Source of the DNA: Microbacterium testaceum
Lineage (GTDB): Bacteria > Actinomycetota > Actinomycetes > Actinomycetales > Microbacteriaceae
Length of the DNA: 64,000 nt
Assembly: GCF_006539145.1 (NCBI RefSeq)
Contig: NZ_BJML01000004.1
Location: 124,001-188,000 of the forward strand
Reading direction: 5' to 3'
The stretch's first letter is position 1, and each line of letters starts with the position of its first letter. Positions 40,269-47,569 of this stretch are shown piece by piece. The notes beneath the pieces are model-generated. The model worked only from the letters and a program-made list of their open reading frames with translations, was not told where the DNA came from and did no database searches. Position numbers and translations under genes: made by a program.

Positions 40269-40648
40269 TCGTCCTCGACGCCGGTGTGCTGATCGGCTTC
40301 CTCGACAGCGCAGACGCCCACCACGAGGCCGCCGTGGCGATCCTGGAGCAGAACCCCTCCGGTTACCTCGTCCACCCGCTGACCGCCGCTGAGGTGCTGG
40401 TGGGGCCGGCGAAGCGCGGCGTGGAGGATCAGGTCTGGCGGGATCTTCGAGGGATCGGCGTCGAGGTTGCGGACCTCGGACACGACGAGCCGCTAGCCCT
40501 GGCTCGGCTCCGCGCGCAGTGGGGGTTGAAGATGCCCGATACGTGCGTGCTCGCCACGGCCGAGCAGTTCGATGTGTACCTCGCGACCTTCGACCGTCAG
40601 TTGGCCAACGTCGCGACCCGTACCGCCCTTCTCCTTCCCGGCGTGTGA
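40265..40648 (+). CDS. VapC-like PIN-domain toxin
   Basis: A 127-residue PIN-domain ribonuclease. The acidic active site is complete: D5 in VIVLDAGVLIGFLD, E43 in LTAAEVLVG, D92 in MPDTCVLATA and D110 in ATFDRQL. VapC toxins cut tRNA or rRNA; the target here is unknown. The GTG start overlaps the antitoxin stop codon. Confidence 0.88.
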   Translation: MIVLDAGVLIGFLDSADAHHEAAVAILEQNPSGYLVHPLTAAEVLVGPAKRGVEDQVWRDLRGIGVEVADLGHDEPLALARLRAQWGLKMPDTCVLATAEQFDVYLATFDRQLANVATRTALLLPGV

Positions 40649-40732
40649 ACCGCACCACAAACGAGCGTTTCTGGCTCGCTGCGCAGCAGGCGAAAGTCGA
40701 GCCACCAGAAACCGGCCCGTATCGAAACTCAG

Positions 40733-41206
40733 TTACGGGACGAGTAGTTTCGGGTCGGAGTTTCGGCCCGTCTGCTCGGTGAGTTCAGCGCGGTCGACAA
40801 TGGGGCGGAGCTGTAGCCAGCCGGAGAGGATCAGCACCAGAGCCGTGCCGGTGAGGATGCCGTCTACTAGACCGGGGGGCAAGAGGAAGATCATCAGCAC
40901 CAGGGTGACGCCGCAGTTGAAGAGAGAGAGCACCAATCCCCACATGCGGTTTCGGGCCATAGCTATGGCGCCGGTGATGCGAAGCACTCCGAACACGCCG
41001 CTCATCGCCATCATCAGGTACAGGTGCTCGTTCAGGTACGGCAGCGCGAAGATGTCGACCCGATCGGTGATCGAGCCCTGAGAGACGCCCAGCGCCAGCA
41101 GTGCTACAACGCCGATGGCAACGGATAGCTCCATCAGCGCTCCCTGGGTGATCAGCAAGCCGCTCGCCCATCGAAGTCGGAGGAGACGGGCGCGAGCTGT
41201 TGTCAC
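40733..41206 (-). CDS. Four-helix membrane protein of unknown function
   Basis: A 157-residue protein with four hydrophobic segments, about residues 15-40, 60-80, 85-110 and 115-135. The N-terminus is Arg-rich (TTARARLLRLRW). No family is recognised with certainty; DUF2127- or DUF4064-like small membrane proteins look similar. GTG at 41206 is the only reasonable start. It converges on vapC and has no partner. Confidence 0.6.
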   Translation of the reverse strand: MTTARARLLRLRWASGLLITQGALMELSVAIGVVALLALGVSQGSITDRVDIFALPYLNEHLYLMMAMSGVFGVLRITGAIAMARNRMWGLVLSLFNCGVTLVLMIFLLPPGLVDGILTGTALVLILSGWLQLRPIVDRAELTEQTGRNSDPKLLVP

Positions 41207-41665
41207 GCTTTCAATCTATCGGTCGAGGTAGGCAACGCACCTGGCCGGGCACGTGGTTCTCTTTGTAGGTTCCCGCAATCGCTCGAAACTGATCGTTCAT
41301 GATCGGACGGGCCGGCGACGCGACGTTATCGGACTCACACGCCAACGAGTCCGCGCAATCCTGCGCTCGGACCTCGCCCGCGTGTGGCGGGACGAGTGAG
41401 TGTCCGGTAGGGGATTCTCCTGCGGACACACACCAGCACGCGCCGCGGTGTCCCGGTAGAACGAGGTAGGAACACCGACTCAGCGAACACGTGGCGCTGA
41501 CACGCATCCCCCCGAAAGCGAGCGACGAGCTACTGCGCATGTCGTTACGTGGCCACGAGTTTGCGGGAAGGTACTTGATCTACCTCAAATTTTCTTGGCG
41601 TCCGTTGCGATAATGATATGAAGTTTCTCTGGACTGGTCTCGTCTGGCTCTGCGACGTTGAGAGC
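41207..41665. other. Gap before the secreted protein gene
   Basis: About 460 bases. The minus-strand frame 41211-41540 has a Cys/Ser-rich, low-quality translation and I do not support it. The last 100 bases are AT-rich and probably contain the promoter of the secreted protein gene. Confidence 0.35.
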
Positions 41666-42694
41666 GTGAAGACAAAAAGTGTCGCTATTGCTCTGGCCGT
41701 CGGTGCGCTCGTCACACCGCTATCCGCCGCGGCGTTGCCCGCTCAGACCGCTCCCGAGACCGATCTAAAAGATGCCCTCTCCATCACGTCGACGGTTGAG
41801 AGCGATGTCATCCAGCCAGTGTTGGAAGACAACGTCGCCCTCAGCTACAAGCCGGACAGCGCGGTCGTTGCTGAGGCGACGATTAACGCTTCGGAGGTGT
41901 CCATCCCTCTGAACCCAGCGGACGGCGTCACCTACGGCGACATCACCATCGGTTTGCCTACCTCTTCTGCAGCGGAGGACGCCCAGTCGGTTCAGCCGGG
42001 CGTGGTGGGCTATGACGATGAGCAGTTCTCGGTCGCCGTCGCATTGAAGAGCAGCGCGGACCTGCAGTTCTCCACCGTCGTATCGGACGCTTCGGCTCCA
42101 ACGCGATTCGACTACGAGCTCACCTTGCCGTCTGGCGCAGAACTGAGCCTCGGCGCAAACGGTTCAGCATGGGCAATCGGTGCAGATTCCGAGTTCCTGC
42201 TCGGTGTTGAGTCACCCTGGGCTGTCGACGCAAACGGTCAGGAGGTCCCCACCCACTTCGAAGTTCATGGTCATACCCTGACTCAGGTGGTGGATCACTC
42301 GTCCGGTAGCTACGCGTACCCGATCGTGGCCGACCCGTATGCCGGGCGGAACATTTTCGATCGAGTCACCACGTACCAACCTCACAAAGACCAGGTAGAT
42401 CTCGTTCTGTCATCGTGGGGTCGAGCCATCCAGCTCGGACAGATGTCGGGGGACCCCTCTACCGGATGGGCCAAGGGACAGCAGATTCTCCAGAAGAACG
42501 GGTGGGATGAGGCTGTGGCCCGTGGAGCCAACGTCCTCAACACCAAGGCAACCTATCGCCATCAGTACGACTGCCACCGGGTCGGCGCGTACACCCCGTA
42601 CACAGGAGGCACGGCATGGAACCTCGAGGGTTGGCGCGCACCGAAGGCCAACTGGCTCAGCGACAACCCCCAGCGGCACAAGTGCAACTGGTGA
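41666..42694 (+). CDS. Secreted protein with C-terminal DUF2599-like domain
   Basis: A 342-residue exported protein. The signal peptide KTKSVAIALAVGALVTPLSA is cleaved near AALPA. A beta-rich middle region follows (SEVSIPLNPADGVTYGDITI). The C-terminal 80 residues contain QVDLVLSSWGRAIQLGQ and RHQYDCHRVGAYTPYTGG then TAWNLEGWR, ending CNW. The C-terminal module resembles DUF2599 by memory. GTG at 41666 gives a clean signal peptide; ATG at 41618 would add 16 residues. It overlaps the next gene by GTGA, as toxin-immunity pairs often do; that role is a guess. Confidence 0.65.
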   Translation: MKTKSVAIALAVGALVTPLSAAALPAQTAPETDLKDALSITSTVESDVIQPVLEDNVALSYKPDSAVVAEATINASEVSIPLNPADGVTYGDITIGLPTSSAAEDAQSVQPGVVGYDDEQFSVAVALKSSADLQFSTVVSDASAPTRFDYELTLPSGAELSLGANGSAWAIGADSEFLLGVESPWAVDANGQEVPTHFEVHGHTLTQVVDHSSGSYAYPIVADPYAGRNIFDRVTTYQPHKDQVDLVLSSWGRAIQLGQMSGDPSTGWAKGQQILQKNGWDEAVARGANVLNTKATYRHQYDCHRVGAYTPYTGGTAWNLEGWRAPKANWLSDNPQRHKCNW

Positions 42695-43116
42695 CGCCAC
42701 CGCGTCGTCGGACGCGGCTCGTCGTCGCAGCAGTTGCCCTGGCGGCCATTGCGGCGACCGGATGGTTTGGCTACCGGATCGCGCAGGACATTGTGGATCC
42801 CAAGCGCAATCTCACCATCAGCTACTTCCAGGAGCTGGGGGCCAGCGGTTCTGCCGCTGGGTACGCATTCGAAGGGTTACGGGATACCACCGAGGCGAGC
42901 TGCCCCCAAACGAACGGTTGCGTGGAGGCCGCTCGGAGCGACCGGGCCCAGTTCTATCGATTCGCCGATCGCGACCAGGCCGAAGCATTCGCGGCTTCAC
43001 TCGAAGACGGGTATGCCTCGGACCGAATAGTCATCGACTTCTCCGGTCACGCCTGGTCCAGTTCCGGGCGGGAACAAGCTCAACGCACCCTTGACCACAC
43101 CTGGTCATCGGACTGA
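42691..43116 (+). CDS. Membrane-anchored small protein, partner of the secreted protein
   Basis: A 141-residue protein with a basic N-terminus (PPRRRTR), one membrane segment (VVAAVALAAIAATGWFGY) and an outside domain of about 105 residues. That domain has two cysteines in SCPQTNGC, probably a disulfide, and alternating Phe/Tyr strands (RAQFYRFADRDQAEAFAASL). No family recognised. Start GTG lies in the stop codon of the secreted protein, so the two are made together. Confidence 0.6.
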   Translation: MTPPRRRTRLVVAAVALAAIAATGWFGYRIAQDIVDPKRNLTISYFQELGASGSAAGYAFEGLRDTTEASCPQTNGCVEAARSDRAQFYRFADRDQAEAFAASLEDGYASDRIVIDFSGHAWSSSGREQAQRTLDHTWSSD

Positions 43117-43140
43117 CGCATTCTCCGAAACCTCCTACAC

Positions 43141-43176
43141 AGACGCGCCCCCAGCTAATGCGCTGGGGGCGCGTCT
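43141..43176. terminator. Terminator after the secreted/membrane protein pair
   Basis: A perfect 15-bp stem (AGACGCGCCCCCAGC and complement) with a six-base loop, then TTGTG. It begins 25 bases after the stop codon at 43116. The rest of the gap up to 43429 shows no gene. Confidence 0.75.
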
Positions 43177-43429
43177 TGTGCCACGTGCAAACCGCCCCCA
43201 CAGAGACTCGCTTCGGCGGGGGATGTTGGTGGTGGTACTCGCCACCACCCTGAACACCGGGACCAACCGTATGGGTCTCCAATTCATCGCGAAGCCTGTC
43301 CGGATGGGGATCGGTTGGTGAGACACCCGGCGCGAACGATCCGGGCCTGTCGTTCCCAATGGCCGACCGTCTCACATAGGGTGTCAGCAAGCAGTCTCAT
43401 TGAAGGGTGTCTATGCGAACGGCGGTCGT

Positions 43430-44029
43430 ATGAAGGTCGGGTACTCGCGGGTGTCGACGACGGCGCAGGACGTCGAGGCTCAGCATGCGTTTCTGATCGG
43501 TGCCGGCGTCGACGCCGAGCGGATCTACACCGACGCCGGCTTCACCGGCAAGAACGCCTCTCGGGCGGGGCTGCGCCAGGCCCTCGCCGCGGTGCGCGAG
43601 GGTGACACCCTTGTCGTCCCGAAGATGGATCGTTTCGCCCGCAACCTCGAAGACACGTTGCGCCTGGTGCGCGAACTCACCGACCGCGGGGTCATCTTTC
43701 AGATGGGGCACACGGTCTACGACCCGCGCGACCCGTGGTCGAAACTCTTCCTGTCCTTCCTCGCCGCGATCGCGGAGGCCGAGGGTGGGTGGATCAGTCT
43801 CCGCACTCAGGAGGCCATGGCGCGGCCGGCGGTGCGGGCAAAGCTCAAAGGCCGTCAACCGTCGATCTCCCCGAAGGCGGATGCGGCGATCGCGCGGATG
43901 CTCGACGAGGGCGACGAGTCGCCTTCCGACATCGCCCAGTCGTTCCGGATCTCGCGGGCGAGCGTGTATCGCGCGGCCGAGCGGCACCGGCGCCGGCACC
44001 CATCGCCTGACACAGCCGCAGACGGCTAG
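43430..44029 (+). CDS. Serine recombinase (resolvase/invertase family)
   Basis: A 199-residue recombinase. The catalytic domain starts KVGYSRVSTTAQDVEAQ with nucleophile S6 and contains the Arg-rich active site MDRFARNLEDTLRL. The long E-helix region FLAAIAEAEGGWISLRTQEAM is followed by a C-terminal helix-turn-helix (DEGDESPSDIAQSFRISRASVYRAAERHR). Length and layout match small resolvases and invertases rather than large integrases. It can act in plasmid dimer resolution or inversion. The HNH gene follows two bases after its stop. Confidence 0.92.
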   Translation: MKVGYSRVSTTAQDVEAQHAFLIGAGVDAERIYTDAGFTGKNASRAGLRQALAAVREGDTLVVPKMDRFARNLEDTLRLVRELTDRGVIFQMGHTVYDPRDPWSKLFLSFLAAIAEAEGGWISLRTQEAMARPAVRAKLKGRQPSISPKADAAIARMLDEGDESPSDIAQSFRISRASVYRAAERHRRRHPSPDTAADG

Positions 44030-44031
44030 CC

Positions 44032-44559
44032 ATGACCGATATCCCGGCGACGCCTCGTCGACGTCGAGCCACCACGCGGACCGAGGCGGAGCGGTTCTGG
44101 CAGTTCGTGCTCAAAGGGCCGGCGGCGGGGGACTGCTGGCTATGGACGGGCGCGATCGCGGACGACGGCTACGGCCGGTTCTGGACGGCCGGCGTCGACG
44201 GGAAACAGAAGATCGTCCGCCCACAGCGGTATGCCTACACGGCCCTCACCGGGCGCGAGCTCACACCGGACGTCCTGATCCTGCACCGGTGTGATGTGCC
44301 GCTCTGTGTGCACGCTGACGTCGACCCAGAGGCCTCGCACCTTCGCCCGGGGGATACGTCTGACAACATGCAGGACCGCGCCCGTCGCGGCCGCCAACCC
44401 CGCCCGAGCGCCACGCTGCGCTTTCGGGATCTACCTCGAGCGGAGAGGGCCCGCCGCTCCCGCGCACTGCGCACTGCGGTGCTCGAACGCGGGTGGGACG
44501 CTGCGGCCATTCACGGGGTGCTCAGCGGTGTCGACCCCGGGCACCCCACTCTGTTCTGA
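44032..44559 (+). CDS. HNH endonuclease family protein
   Basis: A 175-residue protein with a phage-type HNH core: CWLWTGAIADDGYGRF, RYAYTALTGRELTP, then ILHRCDVPLCVHADVDP with SHLRPGDTSDNMQDRA. The His of HRCD and the later H/N residues make the beta-beta-alpha metal site. The C-terminal part is Arg-rich and may bind DNA. It lies two bases after the recombinase gene, so the two are co-transcribed. Homing or phage-packaging nucleases share this core. Confidence 0.85.
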   Translation: MTDIPATPRRRRATTRTEAERFWQFVLKGPAAGDCWLWTGAIADDGYGRFWTAGVDGKQKIVRPQRYAYTALTGRELTPDVLILHRCDVPLCVHADVDPEASHLRPGDTSDNMQDRARRGRQPRPSATLRFRDLPRAERARRSRALRTAVLERGWDAAAIHGVLSGVDPGHPTLF

Positions 44560-44832
44560 GTCGACATGCGTACGCACGTGCGACGGACACCGGGCCCCGA
44601 AAGAGCGGCAGACGGTGACGGTGCGGGTCGCCCGTCGTTGGTCATCGGGGTCGTCTCCTTGGCGGTGGTTCGGTGCTGCGCGACGATAACTACGCTCCGG
44701 CGCTGCGTGCCCCGTCTCCGCTCCTTAATGCCCCCTCGTCGCTGCGCTCCTCAGTCCGCTTACCGCTACGACGGGTCACTCCGCTTCGTTCTCGCTGCTT
44801 TTGCACCGACCACCACCAAGGAGACTCACACC

Positions 44833-45021
44833 ATGTCCAAGCACTTCGAACTCAGCTGCATCATCGCCGGCACGATCCTTCTCGCGATCACAGCCCTTCT
44901 CAGCATCCTGACCTGGAACACCACCACGGTTCTCCTGGTCGCGGCCCTCGGACTCGGCAGCGGGCTGGGATGCCTGATCACGGCGTGGGTGTCTTGGAGC
45001 TTCCGACGCTCCAACGCCTAA
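44833..45021 (+). CDS. Small two-helix membrane protein
   Basis: A 62-residue protein made of two membrane segments (about residues 8-28 and 33-55) with a short basic tail FRRSNA. AAGGAG at about 44817-44822 is a good ribosome-binding site for the ATG. No family recognised. The preceding gap 44560-44832 shows no gene. It converges on the membrane protein at 45049. Confidence 0.6.
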   Translation: MSKHFELSCIIAGTILLAITALLSILTWNTTTVLLVAALGLGSGLGCLITAWVSWSFRRSNA

Positions 45022-45022
45022 C

Positions 45023-45054
45023 CGTTAGGGGTCGTCGGGCGGCGACCCCTAACG
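45023..45054. terminator. Hairpin between convergent genes
   Basis: CGTTAGGGGTCG and CGACCCCTAACG pair over 12 bp around TCGGGCGG. It overlaps the stop codon of the minus-strand gene ending at 45049 and directly follows the plus-strand gene, so it can end both transcripts. Confidence 0.65.
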
Positions 45055-45699
45055 CCCACGTCTCCTAAGTCGGGAACGGGCTGTGAGGGGGAGGGGCTGT
45101 CGGTTCAGCACGCGGACAGTGACGTCGTGTGGGATGCCCAGCGCCGCGCCGCGTTGATACTGCGGGCCGAGGGGTGTCAGTGGCTCTAGCTCGTACAAGT
45201 ACAGCTGTCCCTTCTTGCTCTTGAGGCTTTGTTGCCCCATGTGTTTCGACGTCGGCCGCTGCGGGAAGAAGAAGACCATCCGCTTGTACTGCCGGCGGAG
45301 CTTGCCGTGGTCGACGAAGAACTGTCGGCCGCGACTGCGGGAGGCTTCGAGGGTCACGATGTCTTGCGGCTCCCACTTGATGGGGGAGAGGTGGAAGAGT
45401 TGCGGGGGCCCGGGTGTGCCCGGGGTGATGCCCCGGTATGAGTTGACGAACACCGCGACCGGCAAGGCCAAAGCGACAAGTGCAATGCCAACCAGCATGA
45501 GCGGAACACCGGCACCCGTTCGCGCCAGGACCATCCCTGTGAGATGCACAGCGATACCCACGATCATGAGCCCGAGTGTGCCCGCCATGACGATTTTGAG
45601 TCGTCGGCGCTCGCCTGCAGGCACCCACTCGACCTCGGCCCACAGCGCCCCGGACGCAGGGCTACCGGGAACGTGGTTCGGCTCAGCTGCGCGGCCCAC
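45049..45699 (-). CDS. Membrane protein of the transfer-like cluster, function unknown
   Basis: A 216-residue protein. Two adjacent membrane segments at about residues 48-68 and 72-95 follow a 45-residue cytoplasmic start. The rest is soluble and basic (RQFFVDHGKLRRQYKRMVFFFP), likely cytoplasmic. GTG at 45699 is the best start. The gene begins 23 bases after the M15 peptidase stop on the same strand, so it likely belongs to that operon. It could be a structural part of a transfer apparatus, but no family is recognised. Confidence 0.55.
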   Translation of the reverse strand: MGRAAEPNHVPGSPASGALWAEVEWVPAGERRRLKIVMAGTLGLMIVGIAVHLTGMVLARTGAGVPLMLVGIALVALALPVAVFVNSYRGITPGTPGPPQLFHLSPIKWEPQDIVTLEASRSRGRQFFVDHGKLRRQYKRMVFFFPQRPTSKHMGQQSLKSKKGQLYLYELEPLTPLGPQYQRGAALGIPHDVTVRVLNRQPLPLTARSRLRRRGR

Positions 45700-45721
45700 T
45701 AGCGCCCTCGCCTCGGGGGAG

Positions 45722-46828
45722 TCATGCGGCCAGGTCCCAGTCCGTGGAGGTCGTCGACGAGAGCGCGGCCGGCGCGGCCGGCGCTGTGCCGTAGTACTCC
45801 CAGTGCCACGCTTCATGCGGTCCGCGCCCTCCCGGCTGCGCCCAGTCGGGATGCGCCCACCCGTAGCGGCCGGCGTTGAGGGTGAGCCAGAGGTACGTGG
45901 CGCTGTCGTATCCGATCGCGGCTCCGCTGATGGGTTCGCCAATGTCGATCGCCATGGCCCACCCGTGGTTCGACTGACCGGGCGTCGCGGCGTTGCCGCC
46001 GTAGATGCGTTGCGCTTCGACCTGGCCGGCGTAGTCGCGGTACCCGTCGTTGATGAACAGGTCACGCCCGAAGGTCTGCCGGTATGCGCTGTTCATGGCG
46101 ATGAGCGCGGCCGTCGCGTCGGAGCGGAGCGTGTAGCTCGACGCCCAGGGGATCGGGGTCAGAAGGTTCGTAGGTATGCGACCGTTTTCGAATCCGCCCC
46201 AGGGGCCGGGTTCTTGTCCGTTTGCAGGAGGGTATGCGCCGCCCGCGCAAGACGCGGCGGGGGCTCCGGGGTCGCTGCCGGTGAGCGCGGTGATGATTTC
46301 TCGAGCGGCGGGTTCGTACTTCGCGTAGTGGTCGGGGTTAGCGTTGCGCTGCACCTTGTGCGCGGCGAGGGTGACGGTCATCGTCTCCCACCCGGGATCG
46401 GCGACGAGACGGTCATAGAACAGGCCGGCTGCGGTGGCGGGGTCGAGGCGCTGTTCGCGTGTGCCCCAGGAGTCTTGTTGCTGGAACAGACCAATGGACG
46501 TCGTGGGGGAGCCGTCGGGGTTGGTGACCCCGTTCGTCTCCCAATCGCCGTACCCGATGTTGTGCAGCGACGACTCCCCAATGGCCGTCGTCACGGCGAC
46601 GACCTGAGCTTGCGTGGAGAGCTTGCGCTGTGTCGCGACGTTCATGATCGTCGCTGCGTTTTGCAGCTGGTCACCGCTGTACCCGGCGACACTGCCGGAC
46701 GTGGCGGAGGCGCTGGCTGCGACGCTGGGACCACACGCGTTCGCACTCATGGTCAACCCGAGCACCAGGCCCACGATCAGGGCGAACACACCGGCGACCG
46801 CGCCCCCAGTAACGAGGCCCCCTTTCAT
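45722..46828 (-). CDS. Cell-wall hydrolase with VanY-type M15 D,D-carboxypeptidase domain
   Basis: A 368-residue exported protein. It has an N-terminal membrane segment (VAGVFALIVGLVLGLTMSA), then a lysozyme-like middle part (IGESSLHNIGYGDW, GLFQQQDSWGTREQRLDP) as in conjugation-associated muramidase regions, and a C-terminal M15 domain. In M15 the zinc ligands are in SNHGWAMAIDIG and HEAWHWEYYG. Such two-domain enzymes open the cell wall for DNA transfer. It overlaps the lipoprotein gene (ATGA). This fits a conjugation cluster with the relaxase next door. Confidence 0.85.
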   Translation of the reverse strand: MKGGLVTGGAVAGVFALIVGLVLGLTMSANACGPSVAASASATSGSVAGYSGDQLQNAATIMNVATQRKLSTQAQVVAVTTAIGESSLHNIGYGDWETNGVTNPDGSPTTSIGLFQQQDSWGTREQRLDPATAAGLFYDRLVADPGWETMTVTLAAHKVQRNANPDHYAKYEPAAREIITALTGSDPGAPAASCAGGAYPPANGQEPGPWGGFENGRIPTNLLTPIPWASSYTLRSDATAALIAMNSAYRQTFGRDLFINDGYRDYAGQVEAQRIYGGNAATPGQSNHGWAMAIDIGEPISGAAIGYDSATYLWLTLNAGRYGWAHPDWAQPGGRGPHEAWHWEYYGTAPAAPAALSSTTSTDWDLAA

Positions 46829-47322
46829 CGGGTGCCTTCGGGCGCAGTGAAGCCGGACACCACCCAGACACCCGCGGTGCCGTCGTCCCCGCGCGTGGTC
46901 ATATCGAGCCGGTACTGACCGGCGTCGGTGGGAATGAGCACGCTCACCGATGACGCCGACGCGGGCGTCGCGATCGCGTCACCGGTGATCCGTGTCGCCG
47001 GAATCTGCGCCGGGTCGGTTCCCTCAATAACGAACTTCGCTTCGGGGGAGAGGTAGGGGCTCAGGCCGCTCCACCAGGCGGCCTCGTCATCGTGGTGCTG
47101 CACGTAGGCGGTCATCGCTTCGACCGCGGCGACGGCCGCCGCATCCGTACGCGGAGTGCTCGCCGTCGTCGGCGCACTCTGACCGGGCGCAGGCTGCGCG
47201 GTGCTCGTCGCCGCGGCGTTGTCCGAGCCGGTCGACTCGCCCCCAAAGAGGGTGCACCCGGCGAGGCTCACCACGAGTCCCGTGCTGAGCGCGAGGACCG
47301 CGACGTTACGCGTGATCTTCAC
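46825..47322 (-). CDS. Lipoprotein of the transfer-like cluster
   Basis: A 165-residue lipoprotein with lipobox SLAGC, lipidated C23, and a Thr/Ala/Pro-rich linker at residues 34-60. The outside domain AVEAMTAYVQHHDDEAAWW to GVWVVSGFTAPEG has the size and strand pattern of NTF2/VirB8-TcpC-like domains of transfer systems; this is tentative. The stop overlaps the M15 gene start (ATGA), and its GTG start overlaps the upstream coiled-coil gene. Confidence 0.7.
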   Translation of the reverse strand: MKITRNVAVLALSTGLVVSLAGCTLFGGESTGSDNAAATSTAQPAPGQSAPTTASTPRTDAAAVAAVEAMTAYVQHHDDEAAWWSGLSPYLSPEAKFVIEGTDPAQIPATRITGDAIATPASASSVSVLIPTDAGQYRLDMTTRGDDGTAGVWVVSGFTAPEGTR

Positions 47323-47569
47323 CGCGGGATTCCTCGCTCGTCTCTGTGTTCGTGGGTGCGGCGGGCTTCGCCTTACGCCCACGGCTCGGGCGCGTGGCCG
47401 AGGCCAGCCCGAGCTTTTTCAGTTCGCGTTCCTCCCACCCGCGGGCGAGAGCGGTGCGACGTGCGGCGGCGACGGCGGCGTGCGCCTCGTCGAGCGCGGC
47501 GCGTGCCTCATCCTCGCGCTTGATCGCGGCGGCGAGGCTGCCGCGCGCGCCTACCTCGAATCGGACCAT
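47306..47569 (-). CDS. Small basic coiled-coil protein overlapping the relaxase start
   Basis: An 87-residue protein with a heptad-like helix (AAIKREDEARAALDEAHAA) and then ELKKLGLASA, ending in a Lys/Arg/Glu-rich tail. It is translationally coupled to the lipoprotein gene. Its 5' end lies antisense over the first 90 bases of the relaxase frame. Both frames look coding there, so one of the starts must be unusual. It may be a mobilisation accessory protein; no family recognised. Confidence 0.5.
   Translation of the reverse strand: MVRFEVGARGSLAAAIKREDEARAALDEAHAAVAAARRTALARGWEERELKKLGLASATRPSRGRKAKPAAPTNTETSEESRGEDHA

Noticed and set aside
40649..40732. Inverted repeat between vapC and the membrane protein gene as a copy of the 53.7-kb hairpins
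   Set aside because: Both contain a CAGAAACGC-like stretch near a stem, but the loops and spacing differ, so I could not support a common family.
41211..41540. Minus-strand frame in the gap before the secreted protein gene
   Set aside because: The translation is rich in Ser, Cys and Arg with no hydrophobic core, the start lacks a ribosome-binding site, and nothing matches a known family.
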